Shown piece after piece: positions 1-10,934 of a DNA stretch of 64,000 nt. The stretch comes from Orthosia cruda (taxonomy: Eukaryota > Arthropoda > Insecta > Lepidoptera > Noctuidae), in the NCBI GenBank assembly GCA_964057195.1, contig OZ059825.1, positions 58,827,438 to 58,891,437 of the forward strand. Direction: 5' to 3'. Position numbers and translations under genes: made by a program. Every line of letters begins with the position of its first letter. Positions within the stretch are counted from its first letter, which is position 1. Under the pieces are notes generated by a model. It saw nothing but the letters and a program-made list of their open reading frames with translations, ran no database searches and was not told the origin of the DNA.

Positions 1-1754
1 TAAGATTCCGAGCTGGCTATGCTCGCTCTAGGACTAATTAGTTGCAGAGTTGTCAGGATATAATTGTCGCGAAATCAAATTGCTAATTATACAAAAAACT
101 CATTCAACAACACCTAACTTTTTACTAAACGACACCGTCCAACTAGCAGGCTATGCAAATAGTGAAACGTTATCGAACCAAGTGATTTGCCGAGCTGTTT
201 GATTGAATGGTTAGCCATTCCGGCCGCTAGTTGACCTGCGCCGTTTAGTAAAAAAGCTAGGCCGTTAACTGAATTGGCTGCGATATTACCTAATACAGAA
301 ACAAATGCAGCAAAGAAAAGACATAAACTCATATTTCGAGCTAAAATTCTGATCGTCAACACTATACGTACTACTAGTATACTTACTGGCACATCGCACC
401 TCGAGGTTGTAGGTATTGTGTTATTATAAGGTCATGGTTACGTAAATCTACCTGTTTGTACGAGACTTACCATTTTATACAAATAGAATATGTGCCAATA
501 TCAACACTGCTGTTGTAGAAAAACAATAAACATCGGTTCATTGACCGATTCAGTGGATGTTCTGCCAAAATAAGCACCCCATACCTACCACAATGTACAC
601 ATATGAGAATGTTAATTTTCGAAAAGATTTGTAAACAGAATGTTAATTGAATACGAACGGCAAAGAGAAAATTAGTTAGAAGTAATTTCCAAGAAAAGTA
701 CATATTTTTGATGGAATGTGTCTCAAGGACTATTTGCATGTGCAGTCAGTAGGACCTAGGGTGAGGGTGAATATAGATAAGATTCCCAACCAGTTCTACG
801 TCCAGCTTAACGTGGAGGTACAATCGATTTCAAACAATGACAATCATTTGCCATCAATAAAAAAATCAAGCTGACATCTACGCGGGTGGTGGCTTGTCAA
901 ATTGAAGAATCCGCCACTAAATGTCGGAGCCTCTCGACTCGGCACACGTTGCAACTGACCAGTTCAACTAGAGACCCATCCACTCAATACGTTAACAGGA
1001 TCAACTTGCCATTAAAACTGGTGGGTGTATCGTTATTGTTGTGAGTTGTGACTAACTCATGACCAACGTCAGCTTCTTGTATCGACACTTGATATTTTTC
1101 ATTTATCATTGGAATGTCAGGTGTATATCGTCTGTTGGGTTAGCTAAACTTGGACCCAAGTTTTATGACGATATTTTATTCAAAAGTTGGTTAGTTGGCT
1201 TTATCTTACGATTATAGTAGGTGTTGGTTGTGGTTGGTGCGTTGTGTGGGTGTGTTGGTTCGTGTCTCGGCTTATAAAATCACCCTAGGTAGTCTTTATT
1301 GGGCCTACCTATGTTGAATATAGGCCTCAATTTAGTTCTTAATTCCCTTCCTGATCTGAGCAGTTGGTTTAGACTTAGAAACGTGTACTTAGAATATTGT
1401 ACTGTCTAAACCTGATGCATACTTTACGTTTTTATAGAGGAGCATTTGACAGACTCTGTACTCAGGGCAGATAAGCACTACATCCGATCCGAGTCCATGA
1501 TTTGTGTACCGAGTTCTGTCCGAATCGAAAATGTTCTGAATTGTGACGGATAGATTTCGGATGTATTGCGTAAGCAAGAAGTAGGTAATACGGCTATTTT
1601 GGAGCCAACATTTCTCGGATTCGGATCGAATGTAGTAACCGCCCTTAAATCTGAGATCTCACACGACATACGGAAGTAACCTCCGATTTTTATTTAAATT
1701 TTGCACGTTTATAGTGCCCAAATTGTACTATTTAGTACCTCCATTGGAAAGCAG
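1..1754. other. Gene-free AT-rich stretch
   Basis: I see no supported coding region, RNA gene or complete mobile element here. The open frames on both strands are short, have no conserved motif and no codon bias that stands out from the background. The stretch at 1200-1290 is rich in GTTGG and GTGTG runs but is not a clean tandem repeat. Confidence 0.6.
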
Positions 1755-2062
1755 CTCCATTGGGAGCAGTGGTGGCCCAGAGGTAACGGCCCTGACTTAC
1801 GTGTCGTAGGTCGTGGATTAGAACCCAAGCAGGCTCATAACTTTGTGTAAATTATTTCATCACCATTGCTCTTAAAACGGTGAATGAAAATATCGTGAGG
1901 AGACTGGACCAACCAATCCTAGAACCAAAAATTCGAAGACATGTGACATCCAGTACTGGGCCCGCGTGGTAGATTATGGCCCATTTCCTCTTCACAGAGT
2001 GGGGGCCTGTGTCCCAGCAGTGGGAACGTTAAAAGGGATTGATGATGAGGATTATTGGAAAA
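1755..2062 (+). mobile_element. tRNA-derived SINE with RTE-like tail
   Basis: The 5' part resembles a tRNA gene: an A-box-like TGGCCCAGAGG at 1773-1783 and a B-box-like GGATTAGAACC near 1814-1824, about 30 bases apart. The body is followed by a 3' tail (about 2005-2055) with GTGTCCCAGCAGTGGGA and then TGATGATGAGGA. That tail matches the 3' ends of RTE-clade LINEs seen elsewhere in this window (for example 56850-56890), so the SINE was presumably mobilised by an RTE LINE. This is the common lepidopteran SINE design. The internal Pol III boxes are degenerate, so activity is doubtful. Confidence 0.75.
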
Positions 2063-3976
2063 AAAAATATCTCTGGATGCCGCAAAAAAAATAAAAAGGC
2101 ACCTTTTACTTATTGTAAGACTATATTGCTTCGAGAAACCCGCTGTATAATTGTTACCAAATATAAACCAATAAGTAATTAACTCAATAGTGTTAACCAA
2201 ACGTAAGAAATTAATGTCGTGAACTGAGAAAACTTTGTAGAAGATACAGATATCGGCTCCATGGCCTGTCCTGGCCCTTTCAGTACAAAGTTAAAGTTAA
2301 ATTGGACACAGTGAAGTCCCAAACTATTAAATTGCAATCGTATAAAGGGTGACGTTCAATTGGTTTCATAAATCAGAAATTTATTCATCCACCAGTTATC
2401 AGATCTACGGCTAATATGGTAAGCCCTTCAACTTGCTTATTTTGATCTCTGTCGGATCACCTTGTTCCAGAGTCGATCATCCAGAGAGACCCCGAGCTTA
2501 GCACTTTCCATTGTTTGCTGAGCGAACTAGAACTTACGGACCAGCCATATCGCGACTGCCTTCATCTCGGGCCCGTAAGACATAACAGATAGGAGGCACT
2601 GATTGAAGATTTAAGTCATACGGAATATTCTACGTACCTAGCTGCCCAAATCGTCGTTGATAGTCCAATTCCGCGTAACTAACATTGTTAAATACCGCGT
2701 AAAAATGAGATTTCGCGGTTTTAGGTAACTGATTGTGATTGGCGTCGACCCGTATGACAATTTTTTTAATCGACCCATAGGTAGACGAGTAGGTATATCA
2801 AAAAAAACAATACCGCGGATCTTTCGACGAACAAGTTACGACACGAAAACCGCGTATCCGCGCCAATTTGTATTGAGTGTGTGCAGTGTTTATGTGACGC
2901 TCCGTGCAAAAATTGTTGTTATATGTAATTACTGGATTATTTTTAATGTGGGTATAACACACGTATTCTACAATTTAATATAAATATAATTGTGATGCTT
3001 TTTTTCTGAAATTGTGTGATTTAGGGTATAGTACATCAGATTAAGAAGAACAAAACGGTACTATAATCAAGTTAGAACAAAATTCTGCCCATTAGTTTTT
3101 TTTTATTAGTTTTTTGGTCCTCCTGTCAAATCAGCGAGAGTGTACATACGCTGTATTTAACATTGATAGTTACGCGGAATTGGACTATCAACGACGAAAT
3201 GCCACAGCTGCATTCTTCATTAAACCTCCCTCTAAAAGTTGTATTTACGAAACTACAAAATTTCTCGAACATCCTAAAGAGCACCGCTTTTACAGTAGTT
3301 CCGAAGAATCAGTTAAGCCGTCCAGTATGACAATGTCATCCGTAAATCTTAAGTATGAGATGTACTTTGTACTCGCTGTTAGAGCTTGTTTTTATGAAAC
3401 GACTTCTGTCCGACTGCCACGCGGTTGATCGCGAATGCTAGTTCGGAAACCATGTTGTTACAGCAAAATACGCTCTTTTCATTTGACATCATAATCATCC
3501 GCACTGCGCCCACTGCAGGGCCATAGCATAGGCCTCTATTTTCTTATTCCAATCCTCACGCCCCTGGACTATGCCAACCCTTTTCCAGTTTTATTTGATA
3601 ACCAAGTTAAAAAGCAAAAATCACACGGTAAACAAATTCGAGCGCATTCTAGATCGAGAGCCAACTGCTCCAAGTCCCAGGTCTCCAAGCAAAAGCAATT
3701 TGAAGATTTTTGGATGTTCTTGCATTACAATAGCCTCTGCCCGGAGAGACCTTGAATACGTCCGAGGCGAAACAAACAAAATAATTGCATCTAATTTAAC
3801 ATTATACAGGTGAAGACATTGTTATAGTATAGCAATCTCTTCAGAAGATGACCTTTCCGAGAGTTCTTCTGATAAATTTTAAATTTTTATAAGTTTAAAA
3901 AACATAATAAAAAAAATTGTTATGGTAATATTGTGTGCAGGTTCGGTCGATGTGGTAACGCCTGGAGGTATCCTAA
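2063..3976. other. No gene seen; weak repeat debris
   Basis: There is no supported gene. A short piece at about 3495-3560 (CTGCAGGGCCATAGCATAGG followed by CCTC runs) resembles the 3' tail of an RTE/SINE element read on the minus strand. Open frames at 2735-2983, 3114-3428 and 3571-3813 on the plus strand have no recognisable domain and are probably chance. Confidence 0.5.
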
Positions 3977-4149
3977 CCCCCAGTATCCCAGCTCAAAATT
4001 ATCGGAGAATTAATGTGACAAATTGTCAAGCGCGCGTTATCTGCTGTGATTGGTTGAATGTATTTTCATCAGCCAATCACAGCAGATAACGCGTGCTTGT
4101 CAATTTCTCACATTAATTCACCGATAATTTTGAGCTGGGAAACTGGGGG
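3977..4149. mobile_element. Palindromic MITE with TAA target duplication
   Basis: A 173-bp near-perfect inverted repeat. The arms run inward from CCCCCAGT and back out to ACTGGGGG, and pair along almost the whole element, with the centre near 4062. It is flanked on both sides by TAA (3974-3976 and 4150-4152). A 3-bp TWA duplication is characteristic of PIF/Harbinger-superfamily elements, so this is most likely a non-autonomous Harbinger-type MITE. No coding capacity. Confidence 0.75.
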
Positions 4150-4195
4150 TAAGTCTAGCTGTGGACCGTGGTCGTCCTTCGACTGCAGGCGGAAC

Positions 4196-4258
4196 CCATA
4201 AACTCTGACACTAGTCTTGCCAAGCAATATCGTGTTATCCAGTTACTGGTTTGTGTAA
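4196..4258 (+). repeat. Internal fragment of 5S-derived SINE
   Basis: The string starting TCTGACACTAGTCTTGCCAA and ending CCAGTTACTGGTTTGTG is a diverged match to the middle of the 5S-headed SINE found complete at 16567-16902 and 37517-37872. Head and tail are missing. Confidence 0.55.
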
Positions 4259-5027
4259 ATCACGTTTTTATTATGACTTTCATAACCCTGAAAACAATTT
4301 CTCTACCAATCAGTGCAACCTACGCTTTTTTGTTTTCCTTTCTAAGGCACGGTCAAAGGAGGTTAAGCTAAGAGTATTAGATAGTCTGTAGTAAAAACAA
4401 AAAGTTTAATTAAAAACTGTAACACGACTACGGTTTTCAGCCTCTTTTATCCAGGCCATAATAACGAATCGATTGGCACCATCATCATCAAAATCAAATG
4501 AAGAGCTTAGGCGCTACTAAAATAAATCACCAATAAAACCTCAGTATAATTTAACCAAATCACTAGATACGATTCAGCTTAAAATTCATTTAATTAAAGC
4601 TACTCAAACCACCTACTTGTCTGCCTAATTTTATTGACACGTCTTTTCAAAACCTCTGCTTCAACTTCTAAAAAATATGTGTACCAAATGTTTGATTGAG
4701 TGATGATTCGATAAAATCAGCCTCGTATCCAATGGGCCGACTGCCGAAGTGCCGAGAGGCCACTTCAACGTTTCGATTCATTCACACTACAAACAAGTTA
4801 AAATTAAGTATTATTAACGAACGCTCCGAGGTTGACACACGTATTTTCCTTTTTTCCGAGAACTGACCGTTTAAGTAGGTAAGGACATCTTAAACTCTTG
4901 AGTTCTGAATGGGTCAATATTTTGAATTAAACCTATTATTTCTGATATTGGTATATAAATTATGGTATATTGATTATGGTAGAAGATGAATATCTCAGTT
5001 TTTAAGCTGACATGGTCACAATCATTA
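4259..5027. other. No feature seen
   Basis: AT-rich sequence without a convincing open frame, repeat or RNA gene. Confidence 0.5.
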
Positions 5028-5200
5028 GAATTAATATTTGTTTCGGGATGTGTACCATGTATATTTTGATTTTGGTTGAGAGCTCGATATTTCGGCACCG
5101 TTACAAGCGCCATGATCACGAGAACTAAAGTCTTTGCGGGTGGGTGTTGTTTATGAGCTGACATATCTTCCCCCAAAATCAAAATATACATATTAATTCT
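5028..5200. repeat. Fold-back repeat, copy 1 (pair of 47239-47356)
   Basis: Left arm at about 5028-5085 (AATTAATATTTGTTTCGGGA ... CCATGTATATTTTGATTTTGG) and a right arm at about 5172-5199 that is its reverse complement in part (CCAAAATCAAAATATACAT ... ATTAATTCT). The same arms, plus the flanking CATGGTCACAATCAT block, recur at 47239-47356. It is therefore a dispersed non-autonomous fold-back element rather than a chance palindrome. Superfamily unknown. Confidence 0.55.
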
Positions 5201-5977
5201 CAGTCCTTTTTCATTCGTAAAAGTTAGGAAGTCTTATCTGAAGAGAGGTAAATAAAAAACACGAATAAATTCGATACGCTAAATACAAATAAACATTTAT
5301 TATTTAATACATTTATGTACACACGATGAACATAATTATCACTTTACCAACTAATAGGTAGGTCATCTAATATTTTACTATGCGAAACAATTGGGGTGAT
5401 CCGTAAATAAATAACTGGTGGCCATGCAATGAATTTCAAACATTCATATTTGAGTCTGCTATTTTATTAGCAAAAATATTAGGCTTATATTATACAGGAG
5501 TCGCAGAAAATATATAGTTACCTATTAAAAACATATTAAATAGCTTGAATGCTTTGCCAACTTGTTATATGAAATTATTTACTTTGTATAGACACAGTGT
5601 CGCGACGAACAAGTCTAAGAAGTAATTAGGTACTTAGATACACAAAATCTGTAATGACTAACAATCTCATGGCTTCGTGAGGCTCCCATTACATTTAGTT
5701 TATTTGCAATAATACTGTCATTTGGAACTTATATTGCAGATATTGCAAGTAAACTAAGTAGCAGGGTAATCTGGCTTTGCAATTCCTTTAAAAAGTAGCC
5801 GTGGATAAAATCACATAAACAACTGATCACGAAGTGGCGTCTCTCTTCACGCATGACTAGAGAAACTATCTTTCAACTCATTCTTCAAGATAGAAAATTT
5901 AATAGGTTATTTTTATTGTTGGAACTGCACCTCGGTTTTCTATAATCAGATAAATGTAAGTAGTGCTTGTATTTTCT
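5201..5977. other. AT-rich stretch, possible 3'UTR end of the minus-strand gene
   Basis: No open frame of note. On the minus strand an AATAAA lies near 5292-5310, which could serve the terminal exon at 7270-7351 if its 3'UTR is about 2 kb. This is inference only. Confidence 0.3.
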
Positions 5978-6205
5978 ACACACCCAACGCTTCAGCCGTA
6001 CGGTTACACTGAAGAATTAAACGTGCCGTTTCTATACACCCCACGCTTCAGCCATACGGTTACACTGAAGAGTTAAACGTGCCGTTTCTATACACCCTAC
6101 GCTTCAGCCATACGGTTACACTGAAGAGTTAAACGTGCCGTTTCTATACACCCCACGCTTCAGCCATACGGTTACACTGAAGAGTTAAACGTGCAGTTTC
6201 TAAAA
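5978..6205 (+). repeat. 56-bp tandem repeat, four units
   Basis: Four consecutive units with an exact 56-bp period: CTTCA occurs at 5990, 6046, 6102 and 6158. The units are nearly identical; the first and last differ by a few bases. Each unit contains two short inverted repeats, CTTCAG...CTGAAG around a 13-base spacer, and AAACG-TGC-CGTTT. The near-identity suggests recent expansion or gene conversion. No open frame runs through it. Confidence 0.9.
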
Positions 6206-7269
6206 AAGTACTAAGGGTATTTTCTACACTTTTATTTACAGAATTTCACTAATCTAGTACGCTTTGAAAAAGCACAATTTTGTGTTTGTTTTCAAAAAGC
6301 CAAACTGTTTAATATATGGCTCCATACAATAAGTTTAGGTGCTGTGTAAAAAGTTCTTTATCTTAGTAAAAAAACAGAAACACCGGTTGTCGATTCTTTT
6401 TGTGCCTTAATACAACTATACTATCGGCTAAGCTTAATTATATTGATTAAGTTTCGTACATAATTTATTCATTACACTTACAAGAACATTTTAACTGTGT
6501 ATATTGTGCACTAAACGTAAGTGACGTGCAGTTACGTTTAGTTCACCGGCTGTGAATGGACTGGTACAACATTCGATTACAGATCATAAACAGAAACAGC
6601 TTGACTTAGGATGAACTTACATTTATTGAAGAAAATAATGACAGAGTCGAATAGTATTATTGATATTTAATAAATACATTGATGATAGGTAGTATAAGAA
6701 AAAGTATTAAATTCGATGCATAAGTTATAAAGGTATTTGCTTCCTCTCAGTAAGTAGCCGGGTGATTCGTTATATATTTCTCAAGATTCTGTCTCAAATA
6801 ACACAAATATTTTGCTTAAAGTAGCAGACTAGAATAACAGCACATCCCCTATGTATGTTTTCATATCAACTTCTGTTTCTTCACAAGGGCTACGCTTCAT
6901 AGAATAACTAGGTATTTATAACTAATTATTTACATTTCATCTAACATTATTTGTTTACTGAACATTCTTGATACGTAGGTACACTCTTCATATACATAAT
7001 ACTGTTTGAGTGAATAATACTGAAATTTGTGTAAGTATGTCTAGGCCTCTACGTACCTACACAGAACACTAGTTCATACCGGAATTATCGGGTTTCGTCT
7101 TATCTATTTATTTATATTAAGCTCATAGGTAAACGAATATACATACTAAAATAAGTCTTCGGGCACTATCATCGACAATATCTCTGGCGGAGATACGTTG
7201 ATAGCGTGAACTTTACTAATACAAGACGTTTGCTACAATATGTGCACCACGTAAATACAGTTCTATCAG
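6206..7269. other. AT-rich, possibly 3'UTR of the minus-strand gene
   Basis: No repeats of the common families and no credible open frame. It contains a short palindrome at 6510-6542 (arms CTAAACGTAA / TTACGTTTAG). It lies immediately 3' of the candidate terminal exon on the minus strand; AATAAA-like signals on that strand occur near 7106-7118. Confidence 0.35.
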
Positions 7270-7351
7270 TTACAACACTGTAGCCGCCTTCCGCACACGC
7301 TCTTGTTCGTGGCCCCTGCTCTCCGCCTCCCGCATTCTGGTTTCGCCATAC
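7270..7351 (-). CDS. Candidate terminal exon, unknown gene (partial)
   Basis: On the minus strand a strong acceptor (pyrimidine-rich TTTGTTTGTTTGTCTCAG, ending at 7352) is followed by an 82-base exon. It opens with one base completing a codon and continues for 26 codons to a TAA stop at 7270-7272. The peptide is highly charged and helix-prone (RMREAESRGHEQERVRKAA near its end). Codons are GC-rich at the third position (CGG, GAG, GCG, GTG, AAG), in sharp contrast with the AT-rich surroundings, which is why I prefer this frame over the longer 115-aa frame that reads straight through the acceptor. I do not recognise the protein. Upstream exons would lie at higher coordinates on the minus strand and I could not find them. 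It could also be a chance GC-rich patch. Confidence 0.4.
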
Positions 7352-8327
7352 CTGAGACAAACAAACAAATTTCATTAATGCATTGCGATTTTCGCTCATC
7401 TTGTCACTTAAGGTTACACTAGTCGACCATTCTTCCATACGATGTAGTCTGGCGATTACTCTATTGTTTGACGATGTACGTTCAAAATAAAAAATTAAAT
7501 CAATTTGTCTCATCATTATCCCTGTATAGAAATAAGCTAAAAAAAAAGTTGGCTTTGAAAGTTATTAGCGTCGAAAGTTCCATAAGTGTTGAACACTAAT
7601 TTTAACGCATCTTTGGGTGGAAATAAATACCATAAGAAGAAGGAAAATTGCAAGACAGCCTCCATACAGGGATAGACTAGTAGCTCAACAATGCAAATAA
7701 TTTTATTTTGTAAATAGACATTTAGTCTTTTTCTCATGATATCCATACTCCCAAAGGTCTATTTATAAAAGTTCGGGCGCTCGTTTTCGTCCTAAATCAT
7801 CATCCATTTCGCTACAAATTTGAAAAAGTGCTAATTCGTACGCGAACTAGCTTCTTACTGCTCATCAAAGCATCTATCTCTTTCGCACGTGTTGTCGGAT
7901 GAGATAGTATGCATTTTAACCCCGCGCACAAAATATTTCGTGCCGTCGACTAGGGCAACATTAAAATAACGATAATCTTTGGCAGTAAATGTGATCCCTA
8001 AAAGCGGCCGACATAAATACATTGTTCTTCTGGACGATTGCTTACTAAAATTACAACTGAATTTTTAAGTTAAAAACGTTACTAATGTAATATAAACTCT
8101 AATTTCAAAGGAAGTTGATGCAATTTGCCATAAAACATTTTTATTTCAAAACTCTGACTTCTACAGGGTGAGTTTTACAATTAGGCGTGGATGGCCAAAT
8201 CTGAAGGATGAGGAATAGCGTAAAACATTGAAAGGAGTCACGAGACCGATTTTGATGAAAACTAAGACAGTATCTTCGGATAAAAAAAGAAGAAAATTCT
8301 AGCCAGGAATCGTAACCTATATTGCTA
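7352..8327. other. Putative intron; no feature seen
   Basis: Upstream (minus strand) of the candidate exon at 7270-7351. The open frames at 7537-7746 and 8141-8365 have no recognisable features. Confidence 0.35.
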
Positions 8328-8560
8328 TATAAAAAACCGGCCACGTGCGAGTCGGACTCGCGCACGAAGGGTTCCGTACCATTATAGCAAAAAACGGCGT
8401 AAAAATCCTTAAATATTTATTTTATTCTGTTTTTAGTATTTGTTGTTATAGCGGCAACAGAAATACATCATCTGTGAAAATTTGAACTCTCTAGCTATCA
8501 CGGTTCTTCAGATACAGCCTGGTGACAGACAGACAGACGGATATTGAAAAAAAACACGTG
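8328..8560 (-). repeat. 'gggttccgtac' dispersed repeat, minus copy
   Basis: It begins with the reverse complement of the family's end (CCGGCCACGTGCGAGTCGGA), passes through the conserved TTGTTGTTATAGCGGCAACA segment and ends at CAGCCTGGTGACAGACAGAC. A nearly complete copy lies at 63078-63372. The family is very common in Lepidoptera; I treat it as a non-autonomous element of uncertain class. Confidence 0.75.
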
Positions 8561-8574
8561 CTGTATTATTCCAC

Positions 8575-8818
8575 CATTTTTTTTTTTTTTTTTTTATCCT
8601 CGCACTGGAACGCCTTGTAGCAATTACACCAATGGAGCAAATACTTTTAATAAACCAACTATAAGTCCAGGTTTCCTCACGATGTGTTTCGTCACCGCGC
8701 CTATGCCAGCGATGTAAGTACATATGAGTTGAATAAGTCACATTGGTACTTGCCGGGATTTGAACCTACGACCTCAGGCACGAAAGGCGAGGTCTGTCCC
8801 GCTGGGTCACCACGACAT
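8575..8818 (-). mobile_element. tRNA-derived SINE, minus strand
   Basis: The poly-T run at about 8578-8595 is the reverse complement of a poly-A tail. The body contains CAGGTTTCCTCACGATGTG, a conserved domain of a widespread lepidopteran SINE group. The head at about 8755-8816 read on the minus strand has a B-box-like GGTTCAAATCCC and an A-box-like ACCCAGCGGG. A fragment of the same body recurs at 19525-19640. Confidence 0.75.
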
Positions 8819-10554
8819 AAATAAATAAAAACCCTACTGCTAAACATATTTTTAAACTGAAAAAAACATATTATCAGGTTATAAACGAAGTTTTGGTAGG
8901 TTTTATATAATTTTGTTTGTCCCCACCTGCAGTACCTCATAATATTTAATGTATAAATTATACCTAGTACTTGTTTATCTCCTTTCAGTTAATAATTTTT
9001 TTGCAGTTGGGTTTTTTGTTTTTATGTTCATTTGTTTTATATCAGACTTTTTTAGTTTTATTAATGAACGAGTTCTCTAAATAAGTAACATGGTAAAAAA
9101 AAAAATATTTATTGCTATCGATGTTATGATTATCTTGAATTTGTGCCAAAATAGTAACATAAGTGTGATACGATACCTATATATATTTTTGGAATGGTCT
9201 ATTTGGTAGCTTTCATTTGATACCCATATTGTTATGACAAAGAAAACAAAATTGTATCACCCATCATACTTAGAAATTAGATATGTATATGATAGAGCCT
9301 ATGTCACTCCCTCAACTGAGACCAATCGAACGACACCTCATATGTCATAATCCGTGAATCCGTTTGGGCTGCAGAGCGGGCTATAGAAAACATACATACA
9401 TACGCTCGAAAAACATTACCCTCCCGCAGTCGGGCAATAAGGATCAAATACTGTGAAGTAATGGCTGACGGCAAACTTAAAGAAAGAGCTCATTATTAAC
9501 TAGGATTTTACTATTCCTCACAGTTTCGGATTTTGGCCATCCACACCCACTTGAAAACTCAGCCTGTATAGTTTAGGAGAAATTACAATTTCAAAAGTGT
9601 GATACTAAATTTTGAAGGCCAGTGTATTTGGAGCCCCTGACTTTGACAGGTCTGTAAAAGCTAGCTACACTATTCCTAAGCAATGAGTTGCATGCCAGCC
9701 TGAAAGCAATAATCAATAGTGGAAACAACAGAAAAGTGCTGAGTCATTGAAGTTAGTGGAGGAATAAAAAATACATAATTTCCAATTCCCTTCTTATCAA
9801 GCAAGAGACAGAAAAGATCTAGGCCAATAGGCACAAAGGTACGCTTAGAACTGGGGAAAGCCCAGCTGCCAAGCACCACGAATTATAATTAACACTTATA
9901 ATAAGGGTCCTTAATTTTGTGCGACTACATTTTATTCGGTAAATTCGTTGGGGAATTTGATAATTATACCAATTCAAATCGAAGTTATCATGGTTCAAAG
10001 TGGCTCGTTAAATAAAACGGCCATTTCATAGGTAAAGACCAAACACATTACGTCACTGCACTTCAAGATTACAGAACTATATGCATGCATACGAACATTG
10101 GGACTCTACTTCACTATGTTGGCCCTGTCGGCCTAAACCGGTGCCCCGTAGCACACCCAGGTGAATAGCTCCATAAATAGTTTTTATAGTTTGATATGAA
10201 AGACCCCAAATAGTATTGAATATTCTCATCAAGGCTTAACTCTTTTTCACCTACTGTTTTCATGCTCAATTAATGAAAGTAACAAGCATATGGATTGTTC
10301 TCTTTTGTAACGTCCGGGCGGTTATTTTTAATACATGAGGCTTTAGAAAAAGTGTCATTGTATCAGTGATGCCTTATAGTCGAAATGCTAAATTGTACAG
10401 GATTGACCACGTGAAATTTCTATAGTGCTTGGTCTTACATTTTTGACATTTTACCAATCGCTATCCTTTCAGTGATTTAATGTCACTTGTCTAGATTTCA
10501 GAGGATTTAGACTAGTCCTCCTTTTAACCCCGATAGAGGTTAAGTTTTGAAAAA
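8819..10554. other. Gene-free; one dispersed repeat fragment
   Basis: No gene. About 9290-9450 (CATACATACATACGCTCGAA followed by CCTCCCGCAGTCGGG) looks like the end of another common lepidopteran dispersed element. Open frames at 8701-8940 and 9676-9879 on the minus strand are not convincing. Confidence 0.45.
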
Positions 10555-10770
10555 AAAAAACGGCAAATAATCACGTTTGTTGTTTGGGAATTTTAGTATT
10601 TGTTGTTATAGCGGCAAAAGAAATACATGACCTGTGAACATTTCAACTGTCTATCTATTACGGTTCATGGGATACAGCCTGGTAACAGACAGACAGACAG
10701 TCAGACGGACCGTGGAGTCTTAGTAATAGGGTCCCGTTTTTACCCTTTGGGTACGGAACCCTAAAAAAAA
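10555..10770 (-). repeat. 'gggttccgtac' dispersed repeat, minus copy
   Basis: Reverse complement of the 63078-63372 family: TTTGTTGTTATAGCGGCAA, then CAGACAGACAGACAG, then GTCCCGTTTTTACCCTTTGG and GGTACGGAACCCTAAAAA at the 5' end of the element. The distal part with the GAGTCCGACTC motif is missing. Confidence 0.75.
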
Positions 10771-10880
10771 GAAAAAAAAAGAGATTATTTGTGTTATGTA
10801 TGGATGCATACCTCGAGTAGCCATTTTTAAGACTCCTGGATCAGTGCATCTGCAGAGCGGTGAAGTTCTGGGTCTGCTAT

Positions 10881-10934
10881 GAAAAAAGCCTGACATTGCC
10901 TGACTTGGAAGTCAGGCAAAGTGAGGCTTTTTTC
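10881..10934. other. Strong 26-bp hairpin
   Basis: Arms 10881-10906 and 10909-10934 are reverse complements with two mismatches, opening with GAAAAAAGCC and closing GGCTTTTTTC, around a TTGGAA turn. The loop is too small for a typical microRNA precursor. It may be the core of an unrecognised palindromic element or a snap-back replication product. Confidence 0.6.

Noticed and set aside
2735..3813. Three consecutive plus-strand open frames as exons of one gene
   Set aside because: No matching splice signals with compatible phases, no codon bias and no recognisable protein features.
10881..10934. microRNA gene or rho-independent terminator
   Set aside because: The loop is too short for a miRNA precursor, and bacterial-type terminators have no role in insect nuclear DNA; kept only as a hairpin.
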